Assembly (NCBI GenBank): GCA_026981645.1 | Contig: JALSII010000006.1 | Coordinates: 98,564-162,563 of the forward strand | From: Hyphomicrobiales bacterium | Lineage (GTDB): Bacteria > Pseudomonadota > Alphaproteobacteria > Rhizobiales > Devosiaceae | Direction: 5' to 3' | DNA length: 64,000 nt | Shown: positions 1 through 7,417 of the stretch, one piece after another | Numbering within the stretch: position 1 is the first letter of the stretch | How the letters are laid out: the number at the start of each line of letters is the position of its first letter | Notes under the pieces: generated by a model | Seen by the model: only the letters and a program-made list of their open reading frames with translations | What the model was told of the DNA's origin: nothing | The model's database searches: none | Made by a program: the position numbers and the translations under genes

Positions 1-31
1 TTTCTGATCGGATTGAAGACAGTGGGGCCTC

Positions 32-1039
32 CTAGATTGCAGCACCTGCGCTGATGAGCAGATCCAGCAATTCCGGTGAAATTCGGCCCGTCACTTCGTA
101 ATTATTGTACACCTCAAAATTACGGATGGCACGAGCTGTTGTCTCCCCGGCGATTCCGTCGATGGGACCGTGCAAAAATGCCAGGCTGGCCAGTCCGCGT
201 TGAATTTTTTTGATCAGTTCAGAGTTGCTCGGCGAGGTAATTGGGGCGGGCAGAGGCTGGGTCTGAGGTGCCTCAGCCTGCAGAGTCTGAGTTTGGCCCG
301 CCACCGACTGGGTGATCGTTGCTAATGGATCGGCAATTTCAGAAACCGCATCGGGTGCTGCTGTCGTCTCTGGCGTTGCTAGCGGTTCCTCAACCGGTTC
401 GACTCGTTCCAACTGCACACTGACCGGTTCCTGGGCAATAACACTGGGCGCGCTTGGCTGCCGGGCGTTGGCGCTTGCAAGAATGCGGGCAATAATCTGG
501 GGTGTCAGTGCGCCTCTGGGTGTGTATCCGTTGCGCAATTCAAAGGCGCGCAGCCCTTCTGCTGTTGCCGGACCGTAAAACCCATCAATTTTGCCATCAT
601 AAAGGCCCGCAGATTGCAGAATCGTTTGTGCCGCTTTCAGGGCTGCATTGGTAACTTCATGATCAACGATGGATTGCTCGACCTGTACAGGTTGGGAAAC
701 AGGAGCCAAAACTGGCGAGGCTACCGGGGGCAGGCTTGAAGGAGCTACCCGGACAGGGGCCGGGAGTGGTCGCGGCGGTGCAACGGAAGAGCTTTCAGTA
801 TGGGGGATGGCGGGGGGAAGCTGCCCGGTCATAAACATTGGAGCCGGGTGCGTGCCGGTCTGCCAGAACAACGCATTGCTGGCCGAAAAGGCCAGCGCAA
901 TACTCAAAACTGCAATACCAGTATTTTGAAGCGGTGCGGCCATAAACCGAGCAAAAGCCCAGATGACCAGTCGAGTGATGCTGGAGAGCAGGAAGTAGCC
1001 CAAATGAGCGGGCAATCGAGACAGTGTTGATGTGGTCAT
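32..1039 (-). CDS. Membrane-anchored protein with two peptidoglycan-binding domains
   Basis: A 335-residue protein with one N-terminal membrane segment (about residues 28-57), a long Pro/Ala/Glu-rich linker and two PG_binding_1 modules. The first lies around residues 130-185 (LYDGKIDGFYGPAT) and the second near the C terminus (FLHGPIDGIAGETT). It presumably anchors the inner membrane to the cell wall; no catalytic domain is visible. I chose the ATG at 1039 because it overlaps the stop of the upstream kinase gene as ATGA, indicating translational coupling; an upstream start at 1066 is also in frame. The coupling suggests a shared role in envelope or cell-cycle signalling, but that is inference. 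Confidence 0.8.
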   Translation of the reverse strand: MTTSTLSRLPAHLGYFLLSSITRLVIWAFARFMAAPLQNTGIAVLSIALAFSASNALFWQTGTHPAPMFMTGQLPPAIPHTESSSVAPPRPLPAPVRVAPSSLPPVASPVLAPVSQPVQVEQSIVDHEVTNAALKAAQTILQSAGLYDGKIDGFYGPATAEGLRAFELRNGYTPRGALTPQIIARILASANARQPSAPSVIAQEPVSVQLERVEPVEEPLATPETTAAPDAVSEIADPLATITQSVAGQTQTLQAEAPQTQPLPAPITSPSNSELIKKIQRGLASLAFLHGPIDGIAGETTARAIRNFEVYNNYEVTGRISPELLDLLISAGAAI

Positions 1040-2847
1040 TGCGCGATTCTTTTTTGTTCTGGCCATGGGCTTGTTTCTGATTTGGAGGAAGTGGAACGCA
1101 GGCTCGAAACATTGTCTGCGGGCAGGTTGTCAATTTCAGGGCCGTTGATGGGCAGGAACGCAGTTACTCTGGTCCCATGATTGACTTTTGAATTCACCTG
1201 CAGGCTACCGCCATGCAGTTCAACCAGTCCTTTAACGATGGAAAGTCCAAGGCCTGTACCTTCATACTGACGGTTCAACTCTCCATGGGCCTGAAAGAAG
1301 GGCTCACCGATTCGTTGTGCATCTTCTGCTGTCATTCCAATCCCAGTGTCCGCAACACACAATGCTATATTCTGCCCCTGACGCCTGATGGATATGGTCA
1401 CTTCTGAATTTTCGTTGGAAAACTTGATGGCGTTGGAGAGCAGGTTGATCAGAATTTGCCTGCAAGCGCGTTCGTCTCCGATCAGAGCAGGCAGCGCGGC
1501 TTCTATGTTTGAAGCAAGTGTGATGTTTCTTTCAGCTGCCGAACTCTCGATCATACGCAAACAGGGTTCAACAAGCCTCTCAGGCCCAAACCGGGCAAGT
1601 TGGAGTTCGAATTTGCCCGCTTCAATGCGTGACATATCCAGCAGCATGTTAACCACATCAAGCAGATGATGCCCGCTCTGCTGAATGAGTTGCGCATAGT
1701 CCTTGTGAACCGGCTCCAGATCACCGCCAATGCCATTGCTCATCATTTCGGAAAAACCGACAATTGCATTGAGGGGCGTGCGCAGCTCATGACCGATGGT
1801 TGCCAGAAAACGCGACTTTGTCTGCGAGGCCTCTTCAGCCTCCTTGCGGGCTGAAGACATCTCCAGTTCATGATCTTTACGCGGGGTAATATCGCGCAAC
1901 AGGGCAACAAGTTCAGGCTCACTCCGGTTGCTTCCGGTGTTTGACACCGGGGAAAGAAACAACTCAATCCAGAGAAATTTTGGTGCCTGCGCACGATGCT
2001 CCGGGTCGTCCTTCCGTATACGCACCTCGATAATTTTTGTCTGGCCGGAGTGCAGAGCGTCTGAAATTCCTTTCAGAAAAACTGGCCGGTCAGACACGTG
2101 AACCCTTTGACTGAACCCGATGCCCGCCAGTTCATATGCGGTTGCGCCTAGCGTTCTTCCTGTTGCTCTGGAGGAAAATATCAACACGCCGCCGCGCGAA
2201 AAACGCACATAACCATCCCCCATATGCTCAAGCAAATGTTGTGTGGCACTGTCATGAGACTTTTTATGCATCTCCATCACGCGGTGCAGGCGCACAGCAA
2301 AATATGTTTGAGCACAAACCACGGACACCGTATTGAGCAGCGCCGCTATCCCCAGAGGGCTCATTGTCTCCAAGGAGAACTGGGTCAAACTCAGCGCACT
2401 TGTGGCTGCGAAAGCTGCAAGAGCTGCCATCAGAACAAATGTGTTTCGGCTTGAAGCCCGGTCACAAAAAAGCGCAGCATGCATAATGGCCAAAATCATT
2501 AAACCCAACCCCAGGTCAATGATAAGGGGTTCCAGAACGCTGAGCACCAGTCCACTGCCCGCAATATAACTTGTCTGTATCAAGATGGCGCGGCCCGTAC
2601 GACCAATCCTTGCGTTTGCCAGTGCGAGTGAACCCAGTCCCAGTCCAGAAAGGCAAATGACAACCGGCGCAACAGACCCACCTGACCAGCCCAGCAAAGC
2701 AAAGGGGAAAGCAAGCGCCGCCACGCCAAGCATAGCAAGGGAGAGGCTGGAGACTGTTTTTCTCCGCAACGCTCTGATGGCAAGGGAGGCGCGATCAGTT
2801 CCTATGGTGTTGCCCGAAGGGGACCGGGGCAAATGGCGGTTACGCAT
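1036..2847 (-). CDS. divJ: DivJ-like membrane sensor histidine kinase
   Basis: A 603-residue sensor kinase. The first roughly 200 residues contain several hydrophobic segments. A PAS-like region follows (about 205-325), then a HisKA domain with the phospho-acceptor His353 in GHELRTPLN, and a HATPase domain with N box (NLLSNAIKF), G1 (DTGIGM) and G2 (GTGLGLSIV) motifs. This architecture and length match DivJ, the kinase that phosphorylates DivK in alphaproteobacterial cell-cycle control. Closeness to mucR and sufE fits the rhizobial divJ neighbourhood as I remember it. The assignment is tentative, since PleC and PdhS share the kinase core. ATG 2847 was preferred over a GTG at 2880; a GGAG lies 12 bases upstream. 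Confidence 0.65.
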   Translation of the reverse strand: MRNRHLPRSPSGNTIGTDRASLAIRALRRKTVSSLSLAMLGVAALAFPFALLGWSGGSVAPVVICLSGLGLGSLALANARIGRTGRAILIQTSYIAGSGLVLSVLEPLIIDLGLGLMILAIMHAALFCDRASSRNTFVLMAALAAFAATSALSLTQFSLETMSPLGIAALLNTVSVVCAQTYFAVRLHRVMEMHKKSHDSATQHLLEHMGDGYVRFSRGGVLIFSSRATGRTLGATAYELAGIGFSQRVHVSDRPVFLKGISDALHSGQTKIIEVRIRKDDPEHRAQAPKFLWIELFLSPVSNTGSNRSEPELVALLRDITPRKDHELEMSSARKEAEEASQTKSRFLATIGHELRTPLNAIVGFSEMMSNGIGGDLEPVHKDYAQLIQQSGHHLLDVVNMLLDMSRIEAGKFELQLARFGPERLVEPCLRMIESSAAERNITLASNIEAALPALIGDERACRQILINLLSNAIKFSNENSEVTISIRRQGQNIALCVADTGIGMTAEDAQRIGEPFFQAHGELNRQYEGTGLGLSIVKGLVELHGGSLQVNSKVNHGTRVTAFLPINGPEIDNLPADNVSSLRSTSSKSETSPWPEQKRIAQ

Positions 2848-3143
2848 TACTAAAAAACACTCCAAGTGTGCGACGGGCACGCTATGGCTGGCACCTTGCC
2901 GCCCATGCCCTAAAACACCCTTAAGCTGTGGTTTATTCCAGGCTCATCTGGTCGCTATTATCCATAATGGGAGCGGTTTTTAAGGTTAGCGTAAACAGAT
3001 CATTGCCAACGAGAATGCTGGAACCCGATGGCATTTGAATAAAATTGTATTGAATTTTGGGAAGACGGATTAATTTGCGTCGCCTATTCCTGAAGCCATA
3101 TTCCGTTGAACAAAACAGTTTTTAGGGACCAGGTTTTGTAAAA

Positions 3144-3455
3144 ATGTTCTTGTTGAGATCAACATTCTGGCTGACGGTTGCCTATATTGCGCTTGTCCCG
3201 CAGTTGGATATATCGCGCAGCATGACTGATGTGTCCGCCCAGGCATTAAATGCCGGGCAGCAAATAATTTCCGGGCGCATTGATGCAACCCAGTGCTCCA
3301 CGTTGGATTGCATGGGTGCCAAGATGGTATTTACCGCCGGATTGAATTCGCTTTCACCTCAACAGAACCCAGTTGCAGAAATCCTGAACGAGGCATCAAC
3401 GCCACTTGCATCTTCAGTACCCTTCCCCCTGCCCCGGCTTTCTCGCCCGGATTAG
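3144..3455 (+). CDS. DUF5330-like small exported protein
   Basis: A 103-residue protein that opens with a hydrophobic signal or anchor (FLLRSTFWLTVAYIALVP) and continues as a low-complexity tail with two cysteines (C51 and C56). It resembles the short DUF5330 proteins encoded next to sufE in Rhizobiales, based on length, N-terminal pattern and position rather than a detailed alignment. Function is unknown. It is transcribed with sufE, 141 bp downstream, and divergently from the histidine kinase. The ribosome binding site is weak. Confidence 0.6.
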   Translation: MFLLRSTFWLTVAYIALVPQLDISRSMTDVSAQALNAGQQIISGRIDATQCSTLDCMGAKMVFTAGLNSLSPQQNPVAEILNEASTPLASSVPFPLPRLSRPD

Positions 3456-3596
3456 ATTCAGAGGCCGCGTCACTTCCCCCGACGCAACTCCAAACGGCGG
3501 CCTTTGTCAGAGCCGCAGGTGCGCTGCCCCGCCCTGCGGCTCGATTTCCATTTTGCTGTTGGCGAACCGGCAAAGAGCAGGTAAGGGTCAAAACCC

Positions 3597-4016
3597 ATGA
3601 GCACGACATCATTTGACGAAATTTCCGAAAATCTGAGTTTTCTTGATGATTGGGAAGACCGGTACCGCTACCTGATTGAGCTTGGGGGAACCCTTGAGCC
3701 AATAGATGAGGAAGAGCGCTCCGCCGCCAACAAGGTCAGCGGTTGTGTGTCGCAGGTTTGGCTGGTCACTGAATCCTTATTGCATGAGAACGAGAAACTC
3801 CTGCGCTTCAGAGGTGATTCTGATGCGATGATCGTAAAAGGGCTGGTGGCTGTTTTGATTGCTCTGTTCTCGGGAAAAAGCGCTGAACAGATCGCTGAAA
3901 TCAAGGCTATTGAGATATTGGACGAGCTGGGGCTCAGAGAACACCTGACCTCTCAGCGCGCCAATGGGCTTGTCGCCATGGTTGAGCGTATTCAGCACGA
4001 GGCACGTCACGCCTGA
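3597..4016 (+). CDS. sufE: SufE family sulfur-acceptor protein
   Basis: A 139-residue SufE protein. SufE accepts persulfide sulfur from the cysteine desulfurase SufS and passes it to the SufBCD scaffold during Fe-S cluster assembly in the cytoplasm. The sulfur-accepting Cys50 lies in the family motif NKVSGCVSQVW, and the N terminus (FLDDWEDRYRYLIELG) is typical. Length matches the family. The rest of the suf operon is not in this window, so it acts in trans here. AAGGG lies about 10 bases before the ATG. Confidence 0.93.
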   Translation: MSTTSFDEISENLSFLDDWEDRYRYLIELGGTLEPIDEEERSAANKVSGCVSQVWLVTESLLHENEKLLRFRGDSDAMIVKGLVAVLIALFSGKSAEQIAEIKAIEILDELGLREHLTSQRANGLVAMVERIQHEARHA

Positions 4017-4022
4017 TAGAAC

Positions 4023-4790
4023 TTACTCAAATTTATCTGGTCGTGCTTCTTCATCCAGCCAGACGCGCAGGCGTCCGCAAGGAGCACCTGTTGCGACCTG
4101 ACTGAAGCCGAAATGCCGGGCCAGTTGTTCCAAGCCGACTCTTAAAACCAGTTTGGCGCTTCTTCGAGGCCATTGGCGCTCCCTCTCAACGAGCTGCAAT
4201 CCTTTCAGAAAACCGCAAACATCCATTACCGCACCGGCACAATCTGGGGGCAAGGCAGAAAGAATGGCATGCAATTCAGTGCGCGCATCGATTGCTGCAT
4301 CGTTCAGGTCCATGCCTCTTTTTCCGGTTTTGCCTTTTGATGGCAGGCGATTTGGATCATAAGACATGGTTGTGCGTTCCATCATTTGTGCCCGTTCCAC
4401 AAGCGCTCGCAGCCTTTCACCTGCCAGAACGTGGTGATGCTGCAAAAATGGCTTCGCATTGGCTGATCCCACTGCAAGCCGGGCCAGAGGACTTTCATTG
4501 AAGTTCAGGACAGTGCCATCGCGCTGTTGAACTATATGACGATGCTGATCAGCTGGGTCTCCAGTGCTCGAAATCTTTCGCCGCAGCCAGTTTTTTGCCA
4601 AGGCAGAAGCCTTGCACCGGTCCTTTTCCATCAAGAGTATTCCATCCGAACTCAGTGTCCGAACCTCACTTGCATCAAGACTGGGGCTTCCAGTGGAGCC
4701 GATTATCCGAAACAGACCCGACACCTCCCTGCGGGCAACAGCGCCGGAAATCAACGCACGGACGAATTTTATTCTGCGGCGCTCAGACAT
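4023..4790 (-). CDS. DUF6456 domain protein
   Basis: About 255 residues. The C-terminal half carries the features I associate with DUF6456: NESPLARL, a histidine-rich stretch (FLQHHHVLAGERLR), ERTTMSYDP, and a C-terminal region resembling a DNA-binding fold (LQLVERERQWPRRSAKLVLRVGLEQLARHFGF cut into pieces around residues 210-240). Function is unknown; a regulatory or DNA-binding role is inferred. The gene overlaps the end of the DnaA-like gene by 8 bp, so the two are probably translationally coupled. I chose ATG 4790 because an AGG lies nine bases upstream; 4796 and 4832 are alternatives. Confidence 0.7.
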   Translation of the reverse strand: MSERRRIKFVRALISGAVARREVSGLFRIIGSTGSPSLDASEVRTLSSDGILLMEKDRCKASALAKNWLRRKISSTGDPADQHRHIVQQRDGTVLNFNESPLARLAVGSANAKPFLQHHHVLAGERLRALVERAQMMERTTMSYDPNRLPSKGKTGKRGMDLNDAAIDARTELHAILSALPPDCAGAVMDVCGFLKGLQLVERERQWPRRSAKLVLRVGLEQLARHFGFSQVATGAPCGRLRVWLDEEARPDKFE

Positions 4791-5220
4791 TGTCATCTGC
4801 CTGCGCCAGAAATTGTTCGATGCGGGCAGCACTGGATATTACCTGCTCGATGTTGCGTTCAAGAATTGACGTTTCTTCGTCAAAATCGGGCAGGTCGCGC
4901 AAATCTTCCACAATTCTGCACGCATAGGACACTGTTGTTCTGTCTCTGTGAAAAAATCTGCCGACCTCTGTGAGTGAACGACCCAGAAGCACATGCATCA
5001 GATACATAGCCAATTGGCGCGTTGCAGCAATAGGTGCCCGGCTGCGGGAATGGCTGAAAAGCTCTTTCACAGTCACTCCGTGGGACTGAGATACTATTCG
5101 CACGAGTACCGAGGCCTGCTTGTCGCCAATCTGGTCGGCCGAGCATATGGCCCTCTGGGCAACAGATTGTCCCTGGCTGCTGTCTTCTAGGATGTCCTGT
5201 TGATAGTTGTGCATGCTCAT
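4783..5220 (-). CDS. Orphan DnaA domain IV helix-turn-helix protein
   Basis: A 145-residue protein whose residues about 55-110 match DnaA domain IV, the DnaA-box-binding helix-turn-helix: RQLAMYLMHVLLGRSLTEVG, then FFHRDRTTV and ACRIVEDL. It corresponds to the RDHTTV signature of DnaA with His changed to Arg. There is no AAA+ ATPase domain, so it cannot be an initiator by itself; it could compete for DnaA boxes or act as a transcription factor. GAGAGG sits six bases before the ATG at 5220. It is followed by, and overlaps, the DUF6456 gene. The promoter region contains a perfect 6-6-6 palindrome. Confidence 0.75.
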   Translation of the reverse strand: MSMHNYQQDILEDSSQGQSVAQRAICSADQIGDKQASVLVRIVSQSHGVTVKELFSHSRSRAPIAATRQLAMYLMHVLLGRSLTEVGRFFHRDRTTVSYACRIVEDLRDLPDFDEETSILERNIEQVISSAARIEQFLAQADDNV

Positions 5221-5239
5221 GGGCGCCCTCTCTGCATAA

Positions 5240-5257
5240 ATAGGACTATATTCCTAT
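5240..5257. promoter_or_regulatory. Palindrome ATAGGA-N6-TCCTAT upstream of the DnaA-like gene
   Basis: Perfect 6-bp inverted arms with a 6-bp AT spacer, located 20 bp before the start codon at 5220 and between it and the AT-rich region that probably holds the promoter. Position and symmetry suggest an operator for a dimeric regulator. No known consensus was matched. Confidence 0.4.
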
Positions 5258-5314
5258 ATTGCAGTAAAGGGTACGGGGATAAATTACACGCCTGATTTCA
5301 GTATGCTTTTATGT

Positions 5315-5588
5315 TCAGGATCTGTTGACAAACTTCAGGGGACGCTGCGTTGGAAGGCAAAATTGTTTTGAAACAGGAAACGGCATGCCGACAATGTCAA
5401 TCATTTTCAAGGGATGTTGACGCATTTCAGAGCAATCTTGCCCCAACCCCGAAGGGGCCGCGCCATATTCGTCCATCTTGTCGTCGTTCGGCCTTGAATA
5501 TGAAATCCATATCCTTCTGCCTCTCCCCTAAATCTGACCAAATCTTCCTGCGACGCAGTACCCCCTCAAGTTTGTCAACAGGTCCTGA
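5315..5588. repeat. 27-bp imperfect inverted repeat flanking a 220-bp non-coding spacer
   Basis: The left arm (5315-5341) and the reverse complement of the right arm (5562-5588) agree at 25 of 27 bases. Both contain CTGTTGACAAACTT. Weaker similarity (7 of 11) continues inward to 5352 and 5551, through CTGCGT. Each arm reads TTGACA toward the interior (5325-5330 on plus, 5573-5578 on minus). The 5221-5725 gap otherwise holds no convincing gene: a 122-codon plus-strand frame inside it has no recognisable features. Possible identities are a miniature inverted-repeat element, paired operators, or the stem of a structured RNA. No target-site duplication was seen. Confidence 0.6.
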
Positions 5589-5671
5589 GGAAGACGGGGG
5601 CATTCCCGGAGACACCCATGTCGGGGCTTACAACGCTCACACATTCTGGTTTTGCGCTCAGAGTAAGAGAC

Positions 5672-5701
5672 AAAAAAACGGCCGCCACAGGGGCGACCGT
5701 T
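5672..5701 (-). terminator. Rho-independent terminator of mucR
   Basis: On the minus strand AACGGTCGCC and GGCGGCCGTT pair with one G-U position and are followed by a run of seven T. It lies 25 bp beyond the mucR stop codon. Confidence 0.8.
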
Positions 5702-5725
5702 CAAGAACTGCAATTTGATTTCTGG

Positions 5726-6148
5726 TTAACTGGCTTTACGGCCCAGACCGTTTGCCTTGGCCAGTTGCGAGCGCACGACCGAATAATTCGGGGCAACCAT
5801 GGGATAATCAGAAGGCAGACCCCACTTTTCCCGATATTCTTCAGGAGAGAGGTCATAGTGTGTGCGCAGATGGCGTTTGAGCGACTTAAATTTCTTGCCG
5901 TCTTCCAGACAGATAATATAGTCAGCTGAAACTGACTTCTTAATCGGAACAGCAGGCTTCAATTCAAGCTCGGGAGGGTTTGTTTCGCTGTTTCTCAGTG
6001 CTTTGAGAGTGCTGTGTATTTCACCAACAAACTTGGTGACATCGTGAGGGCTCAACGCATTATGTCCTACATAAGCGCAAACAATTTCGGCACTTAATTC
6101 AACCAGATCCACTTCATGTGTGGCTGTTGTATTTGGCTGATCATTCAT
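5726..6148 (-). CDS. mucR: MucR/Ros family zinc-finger transcriptional regulator
   Basis: A 140-residue regulator of the Ros/MucR family, which in rhizobia and Brucella controls exopolysaccharide, motility, cell-cycle and virulence genes by binding AT-rich promoters. The C-terminal half has the characteristic DYIICLEDGKKFKSLKRHL region with the zinc-binding Cys and the His pair (HLRTH), then EEYREKWGLP and YPMVAPNY. The start at 6148 is supported by AAGGA seven bases upstream; longer in-frame starts lack this. Its AT-rich leader would suit the autoregulation known in the family. A good terminator follows. Confidence 0.92.
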   Translation of the reverse strand: MNDQPNTTATHEVDLVELSAEIVCAYVGHNALSPHDVTKFVGEIHSTLKALRNSETNPPELELKPAVPIKKSVSADYIICLEDGKKFKSLKRHLRTHYDLSPEEYREKWGLPSDYPMVAPNYSVVRSQLAKANGLGRKAS

Positions 6149-6283
6149 AAATTCGTCCTTATTTTTCTTGGCCTCACGCAGTTCACAAAGTGAGGCAGTA
6201 GTCAGGATAGGCAGTTCCCACTCACAAATCAACACTATATTGGTGCGCTATTTGACCGCGGCAAATCAATAATTGCACACAAT

Positions 6284-6625
6284 TTAGTCCTCGCGATAGT
6301 TTTTCAAGTCGTTAATCTTCATGCCACCACTGGGACTATACCCCACCATATAGGCAGCCCGGGAAAGTAAATGGGCCGAAACAGGTGAAGTCAGCAGCAA
6401 AAAAACCACTCCAACGAGCGCGCGGAGAATGACCGCCCCATCAAACGCAACGACCGCGATGGCAATGAGTGTCAGCCCTGAGCCCATAGTCCCCGCTTTT
6501 GAAGCTGCGTGCATGCGTGTGTAAAGATCGGGCAGACGCAATATGCCAATTGCCGCCAACAGTGAAAACAAGGCTCCAACCAAAAGCAGTATACCGGCAA
6601 GATAGGCGGCAATTTGCTCAACCAT
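6284..6625 (-). CDS. mnhG: Mrp/Pha antiporter subunit G
   Basis: A 113-residue small membrane subunit with three hydrophobic segments and the family pattern LRLPDLYTRMHAASKAGT. It is the last gene of the seven-gene cation/proton antiporter operon and overlaps mnhF by 8 bp. The start at 6625 (MVEQIAAYLAG) gives the normal family length; the longer frame is an upstream extension inside mnhF. Works only as part of the Mrp complex in the inner membrane, exchanging Na+ or K+ for protons. Confidence 0.93.
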   Translation of the reverse strand: MVEQIAAYLAGILLLVGALFSLLAAIGILRLPDLYTRMHAASKAGTMGSGLTLIAIAVVAFDGAVILRALVGVVFLLLTSPVSAHLLSRAAYMVGYSPSGGMKINDLKNYRED

Positions 6626-6941
6626 TGGGCTTTTCCTCCAGATCGCTTGAGCCTTCACTGGCCTGGGCACCACGATGAAGCACATAACGGGCAAACGCCA
6701 CCGTGGCCAGAAAACCAACCAGGCCCAGAGAAATGGCAACATCCAGATAAAGGAAAAAACTGGTTTTAATAGCAATTACACAGATGTATCCGATGCCGAT
6801 AGACACCAGCATGTCCAGCCCCAAAATCCGGTCCGGCAGAGTGGGACCCCGCAAAATCCGAACGATGGTAAGTACAAAAGCCAGGCTGAGTATCCCAAGT
6901 GAGATCGTAACCGTCAGGTTAAGGAAAGCTGTTCCGCTCAT
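6618..6941 (-). CDS. mnhF: Mrp/Pha antiporter subunit F
   Basis: A 107-residue subunit with three membrane segments and the conserved RILRGPTLPDRILGLD motif, including the acidic residues implicated in ion transfer. Overlaps mnhE by 4 bp (ATGA) and mnhG by 8 bp, consistent with translation as a set. Confidence 0.93.
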   Translation of the reverse strand: MSGTAFLNLTVTISLGILSLAFVLTIVRILRGPTLPDRILGLDMLVSIGIGYICVIAIKTSFFLYLDVAISLGLVGFLATVAFARYVLHRGAQASEGSSDLEEKPNG

Positions 6942-7417
6942 TTGAACACCTCGATAATCTTGATTTCAAAGCCGGTAGCGATATCCCGGATGAGCGCCTT
7001 CTTGTCGGGCACCTCCATGGCATGAACAAAAATAAATTTTCGATCGGCGGAAACATCAACACTCAGGGTTCCCGGTGTTAGGGTGATGAGGTTGGCCAGA
7101 AGCGTTATTTCAACATCGCTCTTTGCTGTAAGCGGAAAGGCAATAATGCCGGGCTTGAGCCTCTTCTTGAGGTTCGGCGACATGATGAGCAGAGCAACAC
7201 GGGTCGCACTGTGTGCCAGTTCATAAAAGAATATAAGAATAAGAGCCAGCACCCGGCGGAACTTCTTGAAAAAAGTTGGTGTTGTGACCCGCTCACGCAC
7301 AAACCAGAGGGCCGCAACACTGATCGCTGCTCCAAGCAGCAGGTTCAAAACCGAGAAATTCCCGGTAATAGCTGCCCAGACCAGAGCCAGAATTACTGTA
7401 AGGGTGGCAAAGTTCAT
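6938..7417 (-). CDS. mnhE: Mrp/Pha antiporter subunit E
   Basis: A 159-residue MnhE: an N-terminal pair of membrane helices, then a soluble domain with the family motif NLITLTPGTLSVDV. Overlaps both mnhD and mnhF by 4 bp. Confidence 0.93.
   Translation of the reverse strand: MNFATLTVILALVWAAITGNFSVLNLLLGAAISVAALWFVRERVTTPTFFKKFRRVLALILIFFYELAHSATRVALLIMSPNLKKRLKPGIIAFPLTAKSDVEITLLANLITLTPGTLSVDVSADRKFIFVHAMEVPDKKALIRDIATGFEIKIIEVFK

Noticed and set aside
5350..5718. 122-codon plus-strand frame in the gap before mucR
   Set aside because: Composition is arbitrary, it overlaps the mucR terminator and the inverted repeat, and it shows no domain or plausible ribosome binding site.
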